Shown one piece after another: positions 56,013 to 64,000 of a stretch of DNA of 64,000 nt. Numbering within the stretch: the first letter of the stretch is position 1; each line of letters begins with the position of its first letter. The notes beneath the pieces are model-generated. The model ran no database searches. It saw only the letters and a program-made list of their open reading frames with translations, and was not told the DNA's origin. The DNA is from Clavaria fumosa (lineage: Eukaryota > Basidiomycota > Agaricomycetes > Agaricales > Clavariaceae), in the NCBI GenBank assembly GCA_951802425.1, contig OX637800.1:930001-994000 (forward strand), in the 5' to 3' direction. The translations under genes and the position numbers were made by a program.

Positions 56013-56401
56013 TTGGATTGGTGCGTGGGGAAGTTCTTGTGCGGCGTCGAGAGGGTTCTGTGGTTCATCCGTTGGAAGTTGTAAGGTGTTCGGTTCGAGG
56101 GGTAGTGGAGTGAGTGGCGAGTGCAGTTCTTCGAAGATCATTGGTATTGAGATAGCCGGGGTTGCAAAACTGGTGTGAGAATATATGATTGATGAAATAC
56201 TAGGGATATTCGATGGAAGAAGATGAGAAGTTTCGATAATCTCTCTGGAGGGTTCGATATACGATGTATCTGGTATTGGATGTGGGTTCCGAGCTTTCAA
56301 GCGTTCGGACCGTCGAGGCTGAGGAGCGGATGAACCTCTAGGGATCCTTGAGGGTGGTAGTGAAGACGTCTTATTGAACCCCTCGCGGTGGGCTCCAGAA
56401 T
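56013..56401 (-). other. Element C leader and tRNA-type primer site
   Basis: The minus strand next to the LTR reads attctggagcccaccgcgag, same as E and F except one base. The upstream region is open in the gag frame to 56300. Confidence 0.5.
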
Positions 56402-57319
56402 TGTAATGGGTAATACGGTTCTTGCTGCAACTGCTTGATTACAGTCAAGTTCTTCAGGGGTTCCTGTAAAGTGTTTAAGATTCACCAAACACCCTTGAGG
56501 ATGTGGAGTGTGAGTTCAAAATATGTGAGGAACAGAAATATATGATGTCCGGAATATTCGGCTATGTGTCCGATAAAATCCGATAAAAGTGATGTGATAA
56601 GACAAAGGGCCGGCAATGACGGAGGCCAGCAGATCAAAAGTTGTGACAACAAGTGAACTTAAGGGAGGTCTCTAAGAGACAGAGGGGGTCCAGAAAGCTC
56701 TGTTTCAGAAAAGTCCGAAGTGTGCTTAAGTACAGTTCTGTAAGTACAGCAAATTGGAATGTACGGAAATGTCCAGAAAACATATGGAACAGCGCCATGT
56801 TGCGTGAAGGGTTATATGGAGGAGTTATATCACAAGGGAATTGAGTAGCTCGGAGGAATGAAATGTCTGATGAGTAGCACATGTCCGGACTGCTCGTAAA
56901 CTGAAGGAAAGTGGGGCTGGTACAGCAAAGGGGTACTAGGAACAATGGGCAAAGTACTGCAAAGGGTTTGAAATGTTCAAATGATTGAATGGTTGAAAGG
57001 GATCACAATATGAAATTTACAGCATGTTATATGAAATAAAGGAATGGGAATGGAATAGTGAGTATGTCGAGTGCTGACCATGCTGGAGTGATGAAATAGA
57101 AAGGCGTGGGCGGTGTGTGAGACATGCGGGCTGTGATCATCACGGGGGATTGAAGACCGGGGAGTCCGATATCGGATATATATCGGATGCTATCGGATGT
57201 TATCGGACGGTGTCGGATGGTTATCGGATCATATCGCGCGTAATTGCCTTGGATCACAAAATATCCGGATAGTCGGTATCTGTCATATTTCCGTGTCTAG
57301 ACCACATATAATCCTTACA
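56402..57319 (-). repeat. 5' LTR of element C
   Basis: 918-bp partner of 31975-32892. Differences seen are almost all transitions. Confidence 0.92.
57168..57228 (+). promoter_or_regulatory. Phased CGG array in the 5' LTR of C
   Basis: Six CGG triplets start at 57173, 57184, 57194, 57204, 57214 and 57225; steps are 11, 10, 10, 10, 11 bp, five of six within ATCGGA. This is the best-preserved array. Confidence 0.6.
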
Positions 57320-57323
57320 ACGT

Positions 57324-58625
57324 GAGGCAGTGCTCACCTTTGAGCATGACCTCCCCATCACAGGGCACCCTGGTCCACGGAAACTGAGTGCGGCTCTGTT
57401 GAGGTCCTACTGGTGGGTGGGCATGGTGAAGGATTCCAATCGGTATGCAGGTGGATGTGAGACATGCCAACGAATCAAGCCTGATCGTACCAGGCGCGCT
57501 GCTCCGCTCCATCCACACCCTGTCCCTGAGAGCCCCTGGGCAGTCATCTCTTGGGACATTGTTGGGCCTTTCCCCCTCTCACGTGGTCACAATGTGATCC
57601 TTGTCATTGTCGACAAGTTTACAAAACGAACCCTCATCGAAGCTATTGGCCTTGACCTCATGGGACTTGGTGCTGCTCGGATCCTTCGAGACCGGGTCTT
57701 CCGCAACCATGGAGTCCCGCAGAAAGTTGTGAGTGACCGGGGAACCCAATTTGTGTCCAGATTCATGAGGGAGTTCTATGGGATGATTGGAGTTAAGGCG
57801 AACCCGAGCACTGCCTTCCACCCACAAACAGATGGACAGACAGAGCAGGTCAATCAGGAGGTTGAAGTGTATCTCCGGGCCTATGTTGACCATCTGCAGG
57901 ATGATTGGGCAGAGTGGCTATCCACAGCCGAATTCGCACTCAATAACTGTGAGCACTCAGCCACTGGATTCACACCTTTCTATTTGGAGTATGGCCGGCA
58001 CCCTTGGAATGGTGGTATCCGGCCGCCTTCTGAAGTGAACCCTGCAGCAGACGAGTGAATGGCCAAGCTCACAGAATCCCGAAGAGCAGCCAGGGATGCA
58101 ATGGGGAAGGTGGCAGATGCGATGAAGGCTAGCTATGATAAAGGAAAGCGCCCGAGTTGTGAATACTCAAAGGGGGACTTAGTCTGGCTGGATACCCAGA
58201 ACCTGAAAATGGATCGACCATCCAAGAAGCTTGACAACAAGCAGGCTGGACCCTTCACTATTGAAGAGAAGGTTGGACCAGCAGCATACCGACTCAAGCT
58301 CCCCTGAGCATGGCGCATTCACCAGGTTTTCAATGAGTTGCTACTCACCCCATATATTGCTCCCTCTTTCCCTTCCCAGAACTTGCCTCCACCCCCACCC
58401 CCCACAATTGACGATGACCACTTGGAGTATGAGGTGGAGGAAATTCTTGATGTCAAGAAGGTTGGACAAGGAGTGAAGTATTTGGTGAAGTGGTTAGGAT
58501 ACCCTGCAGAGGAGAACACTTGGGAACCTCATCGCAACCTCACTAACGTTGCACTGTTGCTCTGGGACTTCTTCCAGCAATACCCTGACAAGGCGAAGTT
58601 GGCAGGTTGAGATGCCCAGCCTTAA
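57324..58625 (+). pseudogene. Element B integrase and chromodomain
   Basis: Rejoins the pol frame of 31974 after element C. HHCC region (FEHDLPITGHPGPRKL, CETCQRIKPDR), DDE core ([36 protein letters not shown]), linker (WLDTQNLKMDRPSKKL) and chromodomain (YLVKWLGYPAEENTWEP). TGA at 58056-58058 and 58608-58610 replace TGG, and TGA at 58305-58307 replaces an Arg codon of D. Confidence 0.88.
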
Positions 58626-58636
58626 GAGGGGGGTGA

Positions 58637-58941
58637 TGTCAGGATTGCTTACATAAGCAGGTTGGAAAGGCCAAGAAAGGATCGCAAAAGAGTTGCGGGA
58701 AGTTTGCGGACGAGTCACGTGACCCGAATGGGTGGTGGATTACATAATGGGAAAATCACGTGACCCGGGCCTGGACGCATCACGTGACGCACGGGGTCCG
58801 AGCGTGGGAACGCCGGCAACTCCCGAACCATTTGCTATATATACCACGTCGTTTTCTTACTTGTACCCTTTTCCCCTTATGTTAGTATCGTCATCATCGA
58901 CCTTACGTTAAGTTGTGTGAACCATGAGACTAAGTCTGACA
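58637..58941 (+). repeat. 3' LTR of element B
   Basis: 305 bp, TGTCAGGATTGC...AGTCTGACA, preceded by the purine tract taagaggggggtga and followed by the duplication TTAAG. Confidence 0.92.
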
Positions 58942-58946
58942 TTAAG

Positions 58947-59229
58947 CAAGGTAAACACCCAGTAAATGAGTTTCTGACAGAGTTCAACCAGCTAGTTGCG
59001 AAGGCCGAACTCTCCAAGGAAACTCACGGAGACCTCCTTGTTACCCTCCTCGAACCTGCCCTCAACTATGGTATTACTGATCACATCTATGCCGCTGCCA
59101 CCCTTCCACCCAACTATTCTGCCTGGAAGAGGAAAGCCCTTGCCATTGATATGATGCTCGAACGTCACGACACCATGTGCCCTGCCCAGCAGATCGTCTA
59201 TGCCAAACCACCCAATCGCCCGGTCCTGC
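58947..59229 (+). pseudogene. Element O gag, second part
   Basis: Continues 22098 in frame: QGKHPVNEFLTEFNQLVAKA, then LEPALNYGITDHIYAAATLP and AWKRKALAIDMMLER, typical of the C-terminal capsid region of Ty3-like Gag. Cut at NRPVLL by element F. Confidence 0.75.
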
Positions 59230-60115
59230 TGTAAGGATAATATGCGGTTTAAACATAGAAACATGACAGATACCGATCATCCGGATATTTCGGGATCCAA
59301 AGCAATCGCGTCCGATACCATCCGATAACGACCGATACTTACCTGACATCGGACTCTCCGGTCTCCGACTCCCCGTGAAGATCACAGCCCGCAGGTCTCA
59401 CACACCGCCCTCGCCTTTCTATTTCATCACTCCAGCATGGTCAGCGCTCGACATACTCACTATTCCATTCCCATTCCTTTATTTCATATAACATGCTGTA
59501 AATTTCATATTGTGATCCCTTTCAACCATTCAATCATTTGAACGTTTCAAACCCTTTGCAGTACTTTGCCCATTGTTCCTAATACCCCTTTGCTGTACCA
59601 GCCCCACTTTCCTTCAGTTTACGAGCGGTCCGGACATGTGCTACTCATCGGACATTTCATTCCTCCGAGCTACTCAATTCCCTTGTGATATAACTCCCCC
59701 ATATAACCCTTCACACGACATGGCGCTGTTCCATATGTTTTCCAGACATTTCCGTACATTCCAATTTGCTGTACTTACAGAACTGTACTTAAGCACACTT
59801 CGGACTATACGGAAATCCAGCTTTTTGAATGCCCACATCATGCTGTGATTTTTAGCAAGCTCACCTTTCGTCGTACCTATTGATCCGCTGGCCTTCGTCG
59901 TCGCCGGCCCCTCGAACCTTCGATCCAAACATCGGACTCTATCGGATCCGATACCGGACACTCCGGACAACGTATATTTTCACTCTCTGAACCTTTTGCA
60001 CTCAACCTCCACATCCTCCAAGGTTCTGTCTAGTGTACCCGTTGTGCAATAAGACCCCCTGAAGAACCCGGCCGCGAACATCTATTTGCAGCCAACACCT
60101 GTACAGCCTACTACA
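59230..60115 (+). repeat. 5' LTR of element F, mosaic
   Basis: 886 bp, TGTAAGGATAATATGCGG...GCCTACTACA, i.e. E-type ends. The middle (about 59640-59805) instead matches the C-type LTR, for example ccatatgttttcc and cttaagcacacttcgg. A shortened CGG array (CCG at 59312, 59322, 59332) lacks about two units. Confidence 0.88.
59308..59345 (-). promoter_or_regulatory. Shortened phased CGG array in the LTR of F
   Basis: CCG (CGG on the minus strand) starts at 59312, 59322 and 59332 with CCT at 59342; 10-bp steps. About 20 bp, two repeat units, are missing relative to E. Confidence 0.45.
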
Positions 60116-60504
60116 ATTTTGGAGCCCACCGCGAGGCGGTCGTAACAACATCTTCACTACAGCCTTCAAGGATTCCCAGAGGCTCCTCCGCTTTCCAGCC
60201 TCGACACTCCGAACGTCTGAGAAGTCGAAACCCGGATCGAATCACAGAACCACCGCACTCCGAATCTCCCGGAGAAGTAATTGAAACTTCCCACTTTCTT
60301 CCATCGGACATTCCCAGTATTTCATCCATTGTTTACTCCCACACGAGCTTCGCCACCCCAGTTACCTCATTACCACAGATCTTCGAAGAACCACACTCAC
60401 TGCTCACACCACTACCCCTCGAACTGAACACCTTACAATTTCCAACTGACGAACCACAGAATCCTCTCGATGCCGTACAAGAACTTCCTCACGCAGCAAT
60501 ACCA
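60116..60504 (+). other. Element F leader and tRNA-type primer site
   Basis: Starts attttggagcccaccgcgag. The gag frame is open upstream of MANQP through much of this leader, as in C and E, but without a conserved ATG. Confidence 0.5.
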
Positions 60505-62221
60505 ATGGCCAACCAACCGAGATATCCGCTCCGTGGCGCTCACGGGGCCCCCGCCTTTGACGGAGTACCAACCCATCTCAACTGGTATTTCGAGGACATC
60601 GACATCGTACTCACCGGCATTAATCCAGACGTTCCAGAAGCCAATTTAATTCGGTACGCAAAGCACTACCTCGACACAGACACATGTCTCCTCTGGGAGA
60701 CCCTCACACCAGCCCCAGACCCGGTATGGACCTGGGAAACCTTCAAAGCGGCTGTCCGACGCCTTTATCCAGGCTCCGATGGCGGTCGTTTGTTTTCTGT
60801 CGCCGATTTGGACCATTTCATATCCGACTCGGCCCAAAAAGGGGTTTACACACGCGCAGAACACGGAGAATATTACCGGGACTTTCTCCGGATCACTTCG
60901 CACTTGATCACCTCCCAACGTATGTCCACAAATGACAGAAACCGGCTTTACATCCTCGGATTTGGGGATCATACTAGGCGCCGGATCGAGAGCCGGCTCG
61001 CGATTATACTACCTAATCACCATCCGGAGGATCAATACCCGATGAATGAGGTTCACGCTGCAGCCGAATTTCTACTCTCCTCAACGTCCCCGCACTCCGT
61101 AACAACCGATCAATTCTCCGGACCTATCCACTTCGCATCCGCAACCCCTGGGAGAGAAACGAAACCAGTGATCAAGAAGGAAGAATTTGATATGTCCGCA
61201 GCCTGGGCAACATTCGCCTCCACAATGGCTCGCCTCGAATCAATTTTATCAGCCCAGTCTCTCGAACAGGCAAAATGTTCTGCTCCTCGGACGACGAATT
61301 CCCCTGCAGGCCGGACGTGTAATTTCTGTTCGGAACCAGGTCATTTTGTTAGTGCCTGTCCGAAGGCCCTTGAATACATCAAGTCCGGTAAATGTATACG
61401 GAACACCGAAGGCAGGATTTGCCTCCCCTCCGGACGATACTTGCCTGGGACTATCATAGGAAATAACTTATCTGAGCACTTTGACAAGTACTACGCTACT
61501 TACCAATCCCAGAACACACAACCGGCGACAACCGCGGTATTTGAAGCACAGCCGATCGGACCATCCGCTCACCCCCCAGACATGGAAGATGAATCGGAAG
61601 AAGAAGATAACGAGACGACCACGTTGGAAAACATGGTCCGCACCTTTGCAAACAATGTAGCAAAGAAAGTAGATAAGGGCAAAAGGAAAGCGCCCACACC
61701 CAGGAATAACGATCCACAGCCATCTAGGTTACCTCCTCCGCCCGCCGTTGTCATTACCTCGCCTCCGGTCACGCGCCCATCAAAGCCGGAAAGAATCGAA
61801 CGATCCGACGTCCAGTATCATTACCAAGCTCCGATAGAAAATCCGGTAACCGTTCAACAAGTTTTCGATTGTGCACTCGACATTCCGGTCTGTGTGACAC
61901 CCCGTGAATTACTCGCCATTTCCGGAGACGTCCGCAAAAAGATGAAGGATATGGTTACCGCCCACCGAGTTCCGGTCACCGCGTCCGTCGTACAGGATAC
62001 GCTCTACACAAATGTTACAACCCCGGACACCTCCGATCTTGTCGTAGCTGTCGATGCCACTCCGCTCCGCATTGTAGAAGGCATATTGGATAGCCGGATC
62101 GCCGCGGAGTGCTTGCTCGATCAAGGCAGCTCGATCGTGGCAATGCGAAGAGACGTTTGGGAGAAGCTCGGTAATCCACTGCACTCCGAGCGCGTAATTC
62201 ATATGGAGTCCTCACACGGTA
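60505..62221 (+). pseudogene. Element F gag-protease, part before the inserted transposon
   Basis: MANQPRYPLRGAHGAPAF start; knuckle CNFCSEPGHFVSAC; protease active-site region CLLDQGSSIVAMRRDVWEKL. No stop in 572 codons. The frame is cut in MESSHG by a 656-bp DNA element and resumes at 62880 (TIAPMLGLIKNFPL). Removing the element and one TA joins both parts into 666 codons. Confidence 0.88.
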
Positions 62222-62877
62222 AGATAGGCCTCATTCATACACGACTACCTGTGACACTTGTGACAGATCACGTGCTCACTCACATGAGTCCCGAACACAA
62301 GTGCAAGTATAATAGAAGATGAACTAGATTACAGGATTAATTAAAAGGGTTAACTGGTGTTTAATTGAGCCTTGGAGAGGTCATCCAACAAGGTATCAGG
62401 AAGAACACGGTGTCCGCGATATTTTTTGCCAGCCCATGCCGCCTGCTTGCCGTTGAGACCCTTTCGATATGCGTCCATGAAGCGTTGAGCACGCGTTGCA
62501 AATCTGTAATGAAAGAGTATGAAAAACTTGCATGGAGTCAAAGAAAGCTCATTCCGTCGGATGACCTGCAGAGGTATTGAATCTAAAGCCGCAACCACAT
62601 TGCGTTCAAGATCAAGTTCCAAAGACGAAATTGGTCAGCAAATTTCCTTCAACACTTTACTACAACCTCATCTCCATCCCATTGCAATCTCAAATCAAAA
62701 AACTGGCTCCTGGGAACCTTTCTTAATCTGTAGCAGCAGACTTCTCAGGAGCTGGATTGGCTAAAAATATGGTTTTGCGGGAGGAGATACAAGTCTAATA
62801 ATTTCCACCTGCCAAAATGACAGGAGCGTGACAAAATTGATCACGTGCAAGTAGTCGTGTATGAACAAGGCCTATCT
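62222..62877 (-). mobile_element. 656-bp Tc1/mariner-like non-autonomous element
   Basis: Terminal inverted repeats of about 28 bp (AGATAGGCCT...TTCATACACGACTAC at both ends) are flanked by TA (62220-62221, 62878-62879). The empty site is visible in C and E (ggtaccatcg). The interior holds only the end of a transposase gene, so it is an internal-deletion derivative. Confidence 0.88.
62350..62622 (-). pseudogene. C-terminal exon of a Tc1/mariner-like (DDE_3-type) transposase
   Basis: The minus strand reads RFATRAQRFMDAYRKGLNG then AWAGKKYRGHRVLP, a C-terminal signature I associate with fungal Tc1/mariner-like transposases with DDE_3 domains. The preceding segment (AALDSIPLQVIRR) would join it across an intron ending cattacag, but the donor reads GAATGAG instead of GTATGAG. 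The catalytic domain is absent, so this cannot be a working transposase. Confidence 0.6.
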
Positions 62878-62879
62878 TA

Positions 62880-63160
62880 CCATCGCCCCGATGCTCGGAC
62901 TGATAAAGAACTTTCCCTTGCAGATCGGTCCATGCACGTTTCATGTCCAAATGCAGGTCGCCGATACCCTACCTTGCGAGGTCCTCGTCGGACGCCCGTT
63001 CTTTATGCTTACCGGCTCCCAAACTATCGACCATCCTCATGGTGCCCAAGACCTGATCCTGAACGATCCGAACACTGGAGAAAGGATCATCGTACCGACA
63101 AAGGAGCGAATCCCGATCCGGAAGAACCTCAAACTTCAGAAAACGCATCCGGATTTTTAA
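62880..63160 (+). pseudogene. Element F protease C-terminal part
   Basis: TIAPMLGLIKNFPLQIGPCT to LVGRPFFMLTGSQTIDHPHG and KLQKTHPDF-stop (TAA 63158-63160). It continues the gag-pro frame after the DNA element. Confidence 0.85.
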
Positions 63161-64000
63161 TAGCTGGAGCCCCGGATCACCGCAACATTCCGGAGCCATC
63201 TCCAATCAAAGCGGACATGGAAGCTATACACAAACACGAGTCTCCAGCTATTCTATCTACTTCCATTCGCAATCTCTTATCTCCTTCTCTTGAAAATTTA
63301 GTTCCTGTCGATCCCCTTCCTTTTGCCGATATTTCGGGCACTTCATATGAAGCCTTGGTCAGCACCGGATACACACCGGTGTACCACGATACCACACACG
63401 TAATGTACCCCAATAACTCAGAAACCAATACACCGTCTCCAGACATCATTATGCCAGTTTACCTTGGAAAGAAATACAAGAAAGTCGCAAACCGTGTCAA
63501 CCCAATCAAAGCAACTCTACCCGAAGAATTTCGGATTGTCCGACGACAACACCCCGATCCCCTCTCCGATATCCCCACTCTTCCAACACACACCCCCGAT
63601 TTCACCCCCGGTCTCCGATATACTCAAGACCGGAAAGATGCGCATAACACAAACCCCACCGGATTTTTATGGCCGGACAAAGAAAAACTCGTTCACTATC
63701 TGATTAAAGCCCAAGAGGATGCCTTCGCTTGGACGGAGACCGAAAAAGGACGATTCGACACAAAATACTTCGATCCCATTATCATCCCGACAGTCGAACA
63801 TGTCCCTTGGATCTTCAGAAATATACCGATTCCTCCCGGCATCTATGACGAAGTTCTGAAGGTTATCCAAGACAAGATAGCAGCCGGAGTCTACGAAGAA
63901 TCCAACTCCTCCTATCGGTCCCAGTGGTTTTGCGTGTTAAAGAAGGACGGAAAGTCTCTCCGACTTGTCCATAACCTCCAGCCATTAAACAAAGTCACCA
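63160..64000 (+). CDS. Element F pol, N-terminal part, partial at window edge
   Basis: The frame opens at the last base of the gag-pro stop. Here the start reads ATA (TAATAG) where C and E have ATG; the next in-frame ATG is near 63218 (MEAIHKHESPAILS). It then encodes VYLGKKYKKVANRVNPIKAT, FDPIIIPTVEHVPWIF and KKDGKSLRLVHNLQPLN of RT without a stop to base 64000. It is the most intact pol of this family in the window. Confidence 0.8.
   Translation, partial: MAGAPDHRNIPEPSPIKADMEAIHKHESPAILSTSIRNLLSPSLENLVPVDPLPFADISGTSYEALVSTGYTPVYHDTTHVMYPNNSETNTPSPDIIMPVYLGKKYKKVANRVNPIKATLPEEFRIVRRQHPDPLSDIPTLPTHTPDFTPGLRYTQDRKDAHNTNPTGFLWPDKEKLVHYLIKAQEDAFAWTETEKGRFDTKYFDPIIIPTVEHVPWIFRNIPIPPGIYDEVLKVIQDKIAAGVYEESNSSYRSQWFCVLKKDGKSLRLVHNLQPLNKVT

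Larger units (their letters stand above)
31975..57319 (-). mobile_element. Element C: Ty3/gypsy element with antisense accessory gene, split by D and E
   Basis: A minus-strand element bounded by two 918-bp LTRs (31975-32892 and 56402-57319) and the 4-bp duplication ACGT (31971-31974, 57320-57323). It is inserted in the integrase of B. Removing D and E restores gag-pro (56012-55596 plus 45767-44199) and pol (44199-43072 plus 37450-34844). Between pol and the 3' LTR is an extra gene on the opposite strand (33047-34628). There is no chromodomain. LTR differences are many but nearly all transitions. Confidence 0.92.
22099..58941 (+). mobile_element. Element B: chromovirus (Ty3/gypsy) split by A and C
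   Basis: The 5' LTR 22099-22402 and 3' LTR 58637-58941 are flanked by the 5-bp duplication TTAAG (22094-22098, 58942-58946). Its own sequence is 22099-23316, 28916-31974 and 57324-58941, about 5.9 kb; the rest is nested insertions. Each junction rejoins the gag or integrase reading frame after dropping one target duplication. About ten transitions and one indel separate the two LTRs, more than in A or D, which agrees with B being the older host. Confidence 0.9.
20251..59229 (+). mobile_element. Element O: outermost LTR retrotransposon, interrupted by B and cut by F
   Basis: The 5' LTR (20251-20877), primer-binding site and gag (to 22098) are followed, after removal of B (22099-58941), by the continuation of gag (58947-59229). 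At 59230, element F interrupts it again. The gag reads in frame across the B insertion once one copy of TTAAG is dropped. Pol and the 3' LTR lie outside the window or are missing. Only gag is seen, so the superfamily is uncertain; the self-priming site points to the Tf1/sushi-like chromovirus group. Confidence 0.7.
59230..64000 (+). mobile_element. Element F: Ty3/gypsy element of the C/E family, runs off the right edge
   Basis: The 5' LTR (59230-60115) is followed by a tRNA-type primer site, gag-pro (interrupted by a small DNA transposon at 62222-62877) and pol to the window end. It is inserted in gag of O. Its gag is open up to the transposon, so it is better preserved than C or E. The accessory gene expected between pol and the 3' LTR would lie outside the window. 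Confidence 0.9.

Overview
The window looks like a transposon-dense stretch of a fungal nuclear genome, most likely a basidiomycete (Agaricomycetes-like). This is inferred from 50-56 bp introns, a pair of HNH-nuclease genes of a type common in mushroom-forming fungi, a Ngaro-like tyrosine-recombinase retrotransposon, and several Ty3/gypsy families with chromodomains. I recognised no housekeeping gene, rRNA or tRNA gene. There is no bacterial-type operon structure.

Left part (1-8 kb): decayed remnants. These are two oppositely oriented Tc1/mariner transposase pieces (1-845), a short zinc-knuckle reading frame (about 2 kb), two GAACC-rich blocks resembling hAT ends (3.1-4.0 kb), and the 3' half of a chromodomain Ty3/gypsy element with its LTR (element G, 5.7-7.9 kb).

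Middle (8-20.2 kb): a large inverted repeat of about 2.45 kb per arm (8018-10467 and 17351-19820). Each arm carries a four-exon HNH-nuclease gene that reads through intact, and the two genes diverge from each other. Between them sits an apparently complete Ngaro/PAT-type retrotransposon (10563-15927) with gag, RT-RNase H and tyrosine recombinase ORFs and the split direct repeats A1-ORFs-B1-A2-B2.

Right part (20.25-64 kb): one nested stack of LTR retrotransposons that can be unpicked by target-site duplications. Element O (from 20251) is interrupted by B (22099-58941, TSD TTAAG) and by F (59230 to beyond the window). B is interrupted by A (23317-28910, minus, TSD CCTGG) and by C (31975-57319, minus, TSD ACGT). 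C is interrupted by D (37456-43071, TSD CTTGA) and by E (45772-55595, minus, TSD ACGT/ACAT). F is interrupted by a 656-bp Tc1/mariner-like element (TSD TA). A, B and D are chromoviruses with LTRs of about 300 bp. Together with O they carry the signature of self-primed reverse transcription. C, E and F form a different Ty3/gypsy lineage with LTRs of about 0.9 kb, no chromodomain and a tRNA-type primer site. Their gag-pro and pol ORFs meet at an overlapping stop/start codon.

The most unusual feature is in C and E. Between the end of pol and the 3' LTR, each carries an extra five-exon gene on the opposite strand whose third exon encodes a Zn(2)Cys(6)-type cysteine cluster. The LTRs of the same elements contain five to six CGG triplets spaced 10-11 bp apart, the triplet class bound by Zn2Cys6 proteins. 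I infer that the element may encode a regulator of its own LTR; this is a hypothesis. Most premature stops in all elements are TGA at positions where a related copy has CGA, which suggests methyl-cytosine decay or a RIP-like process.
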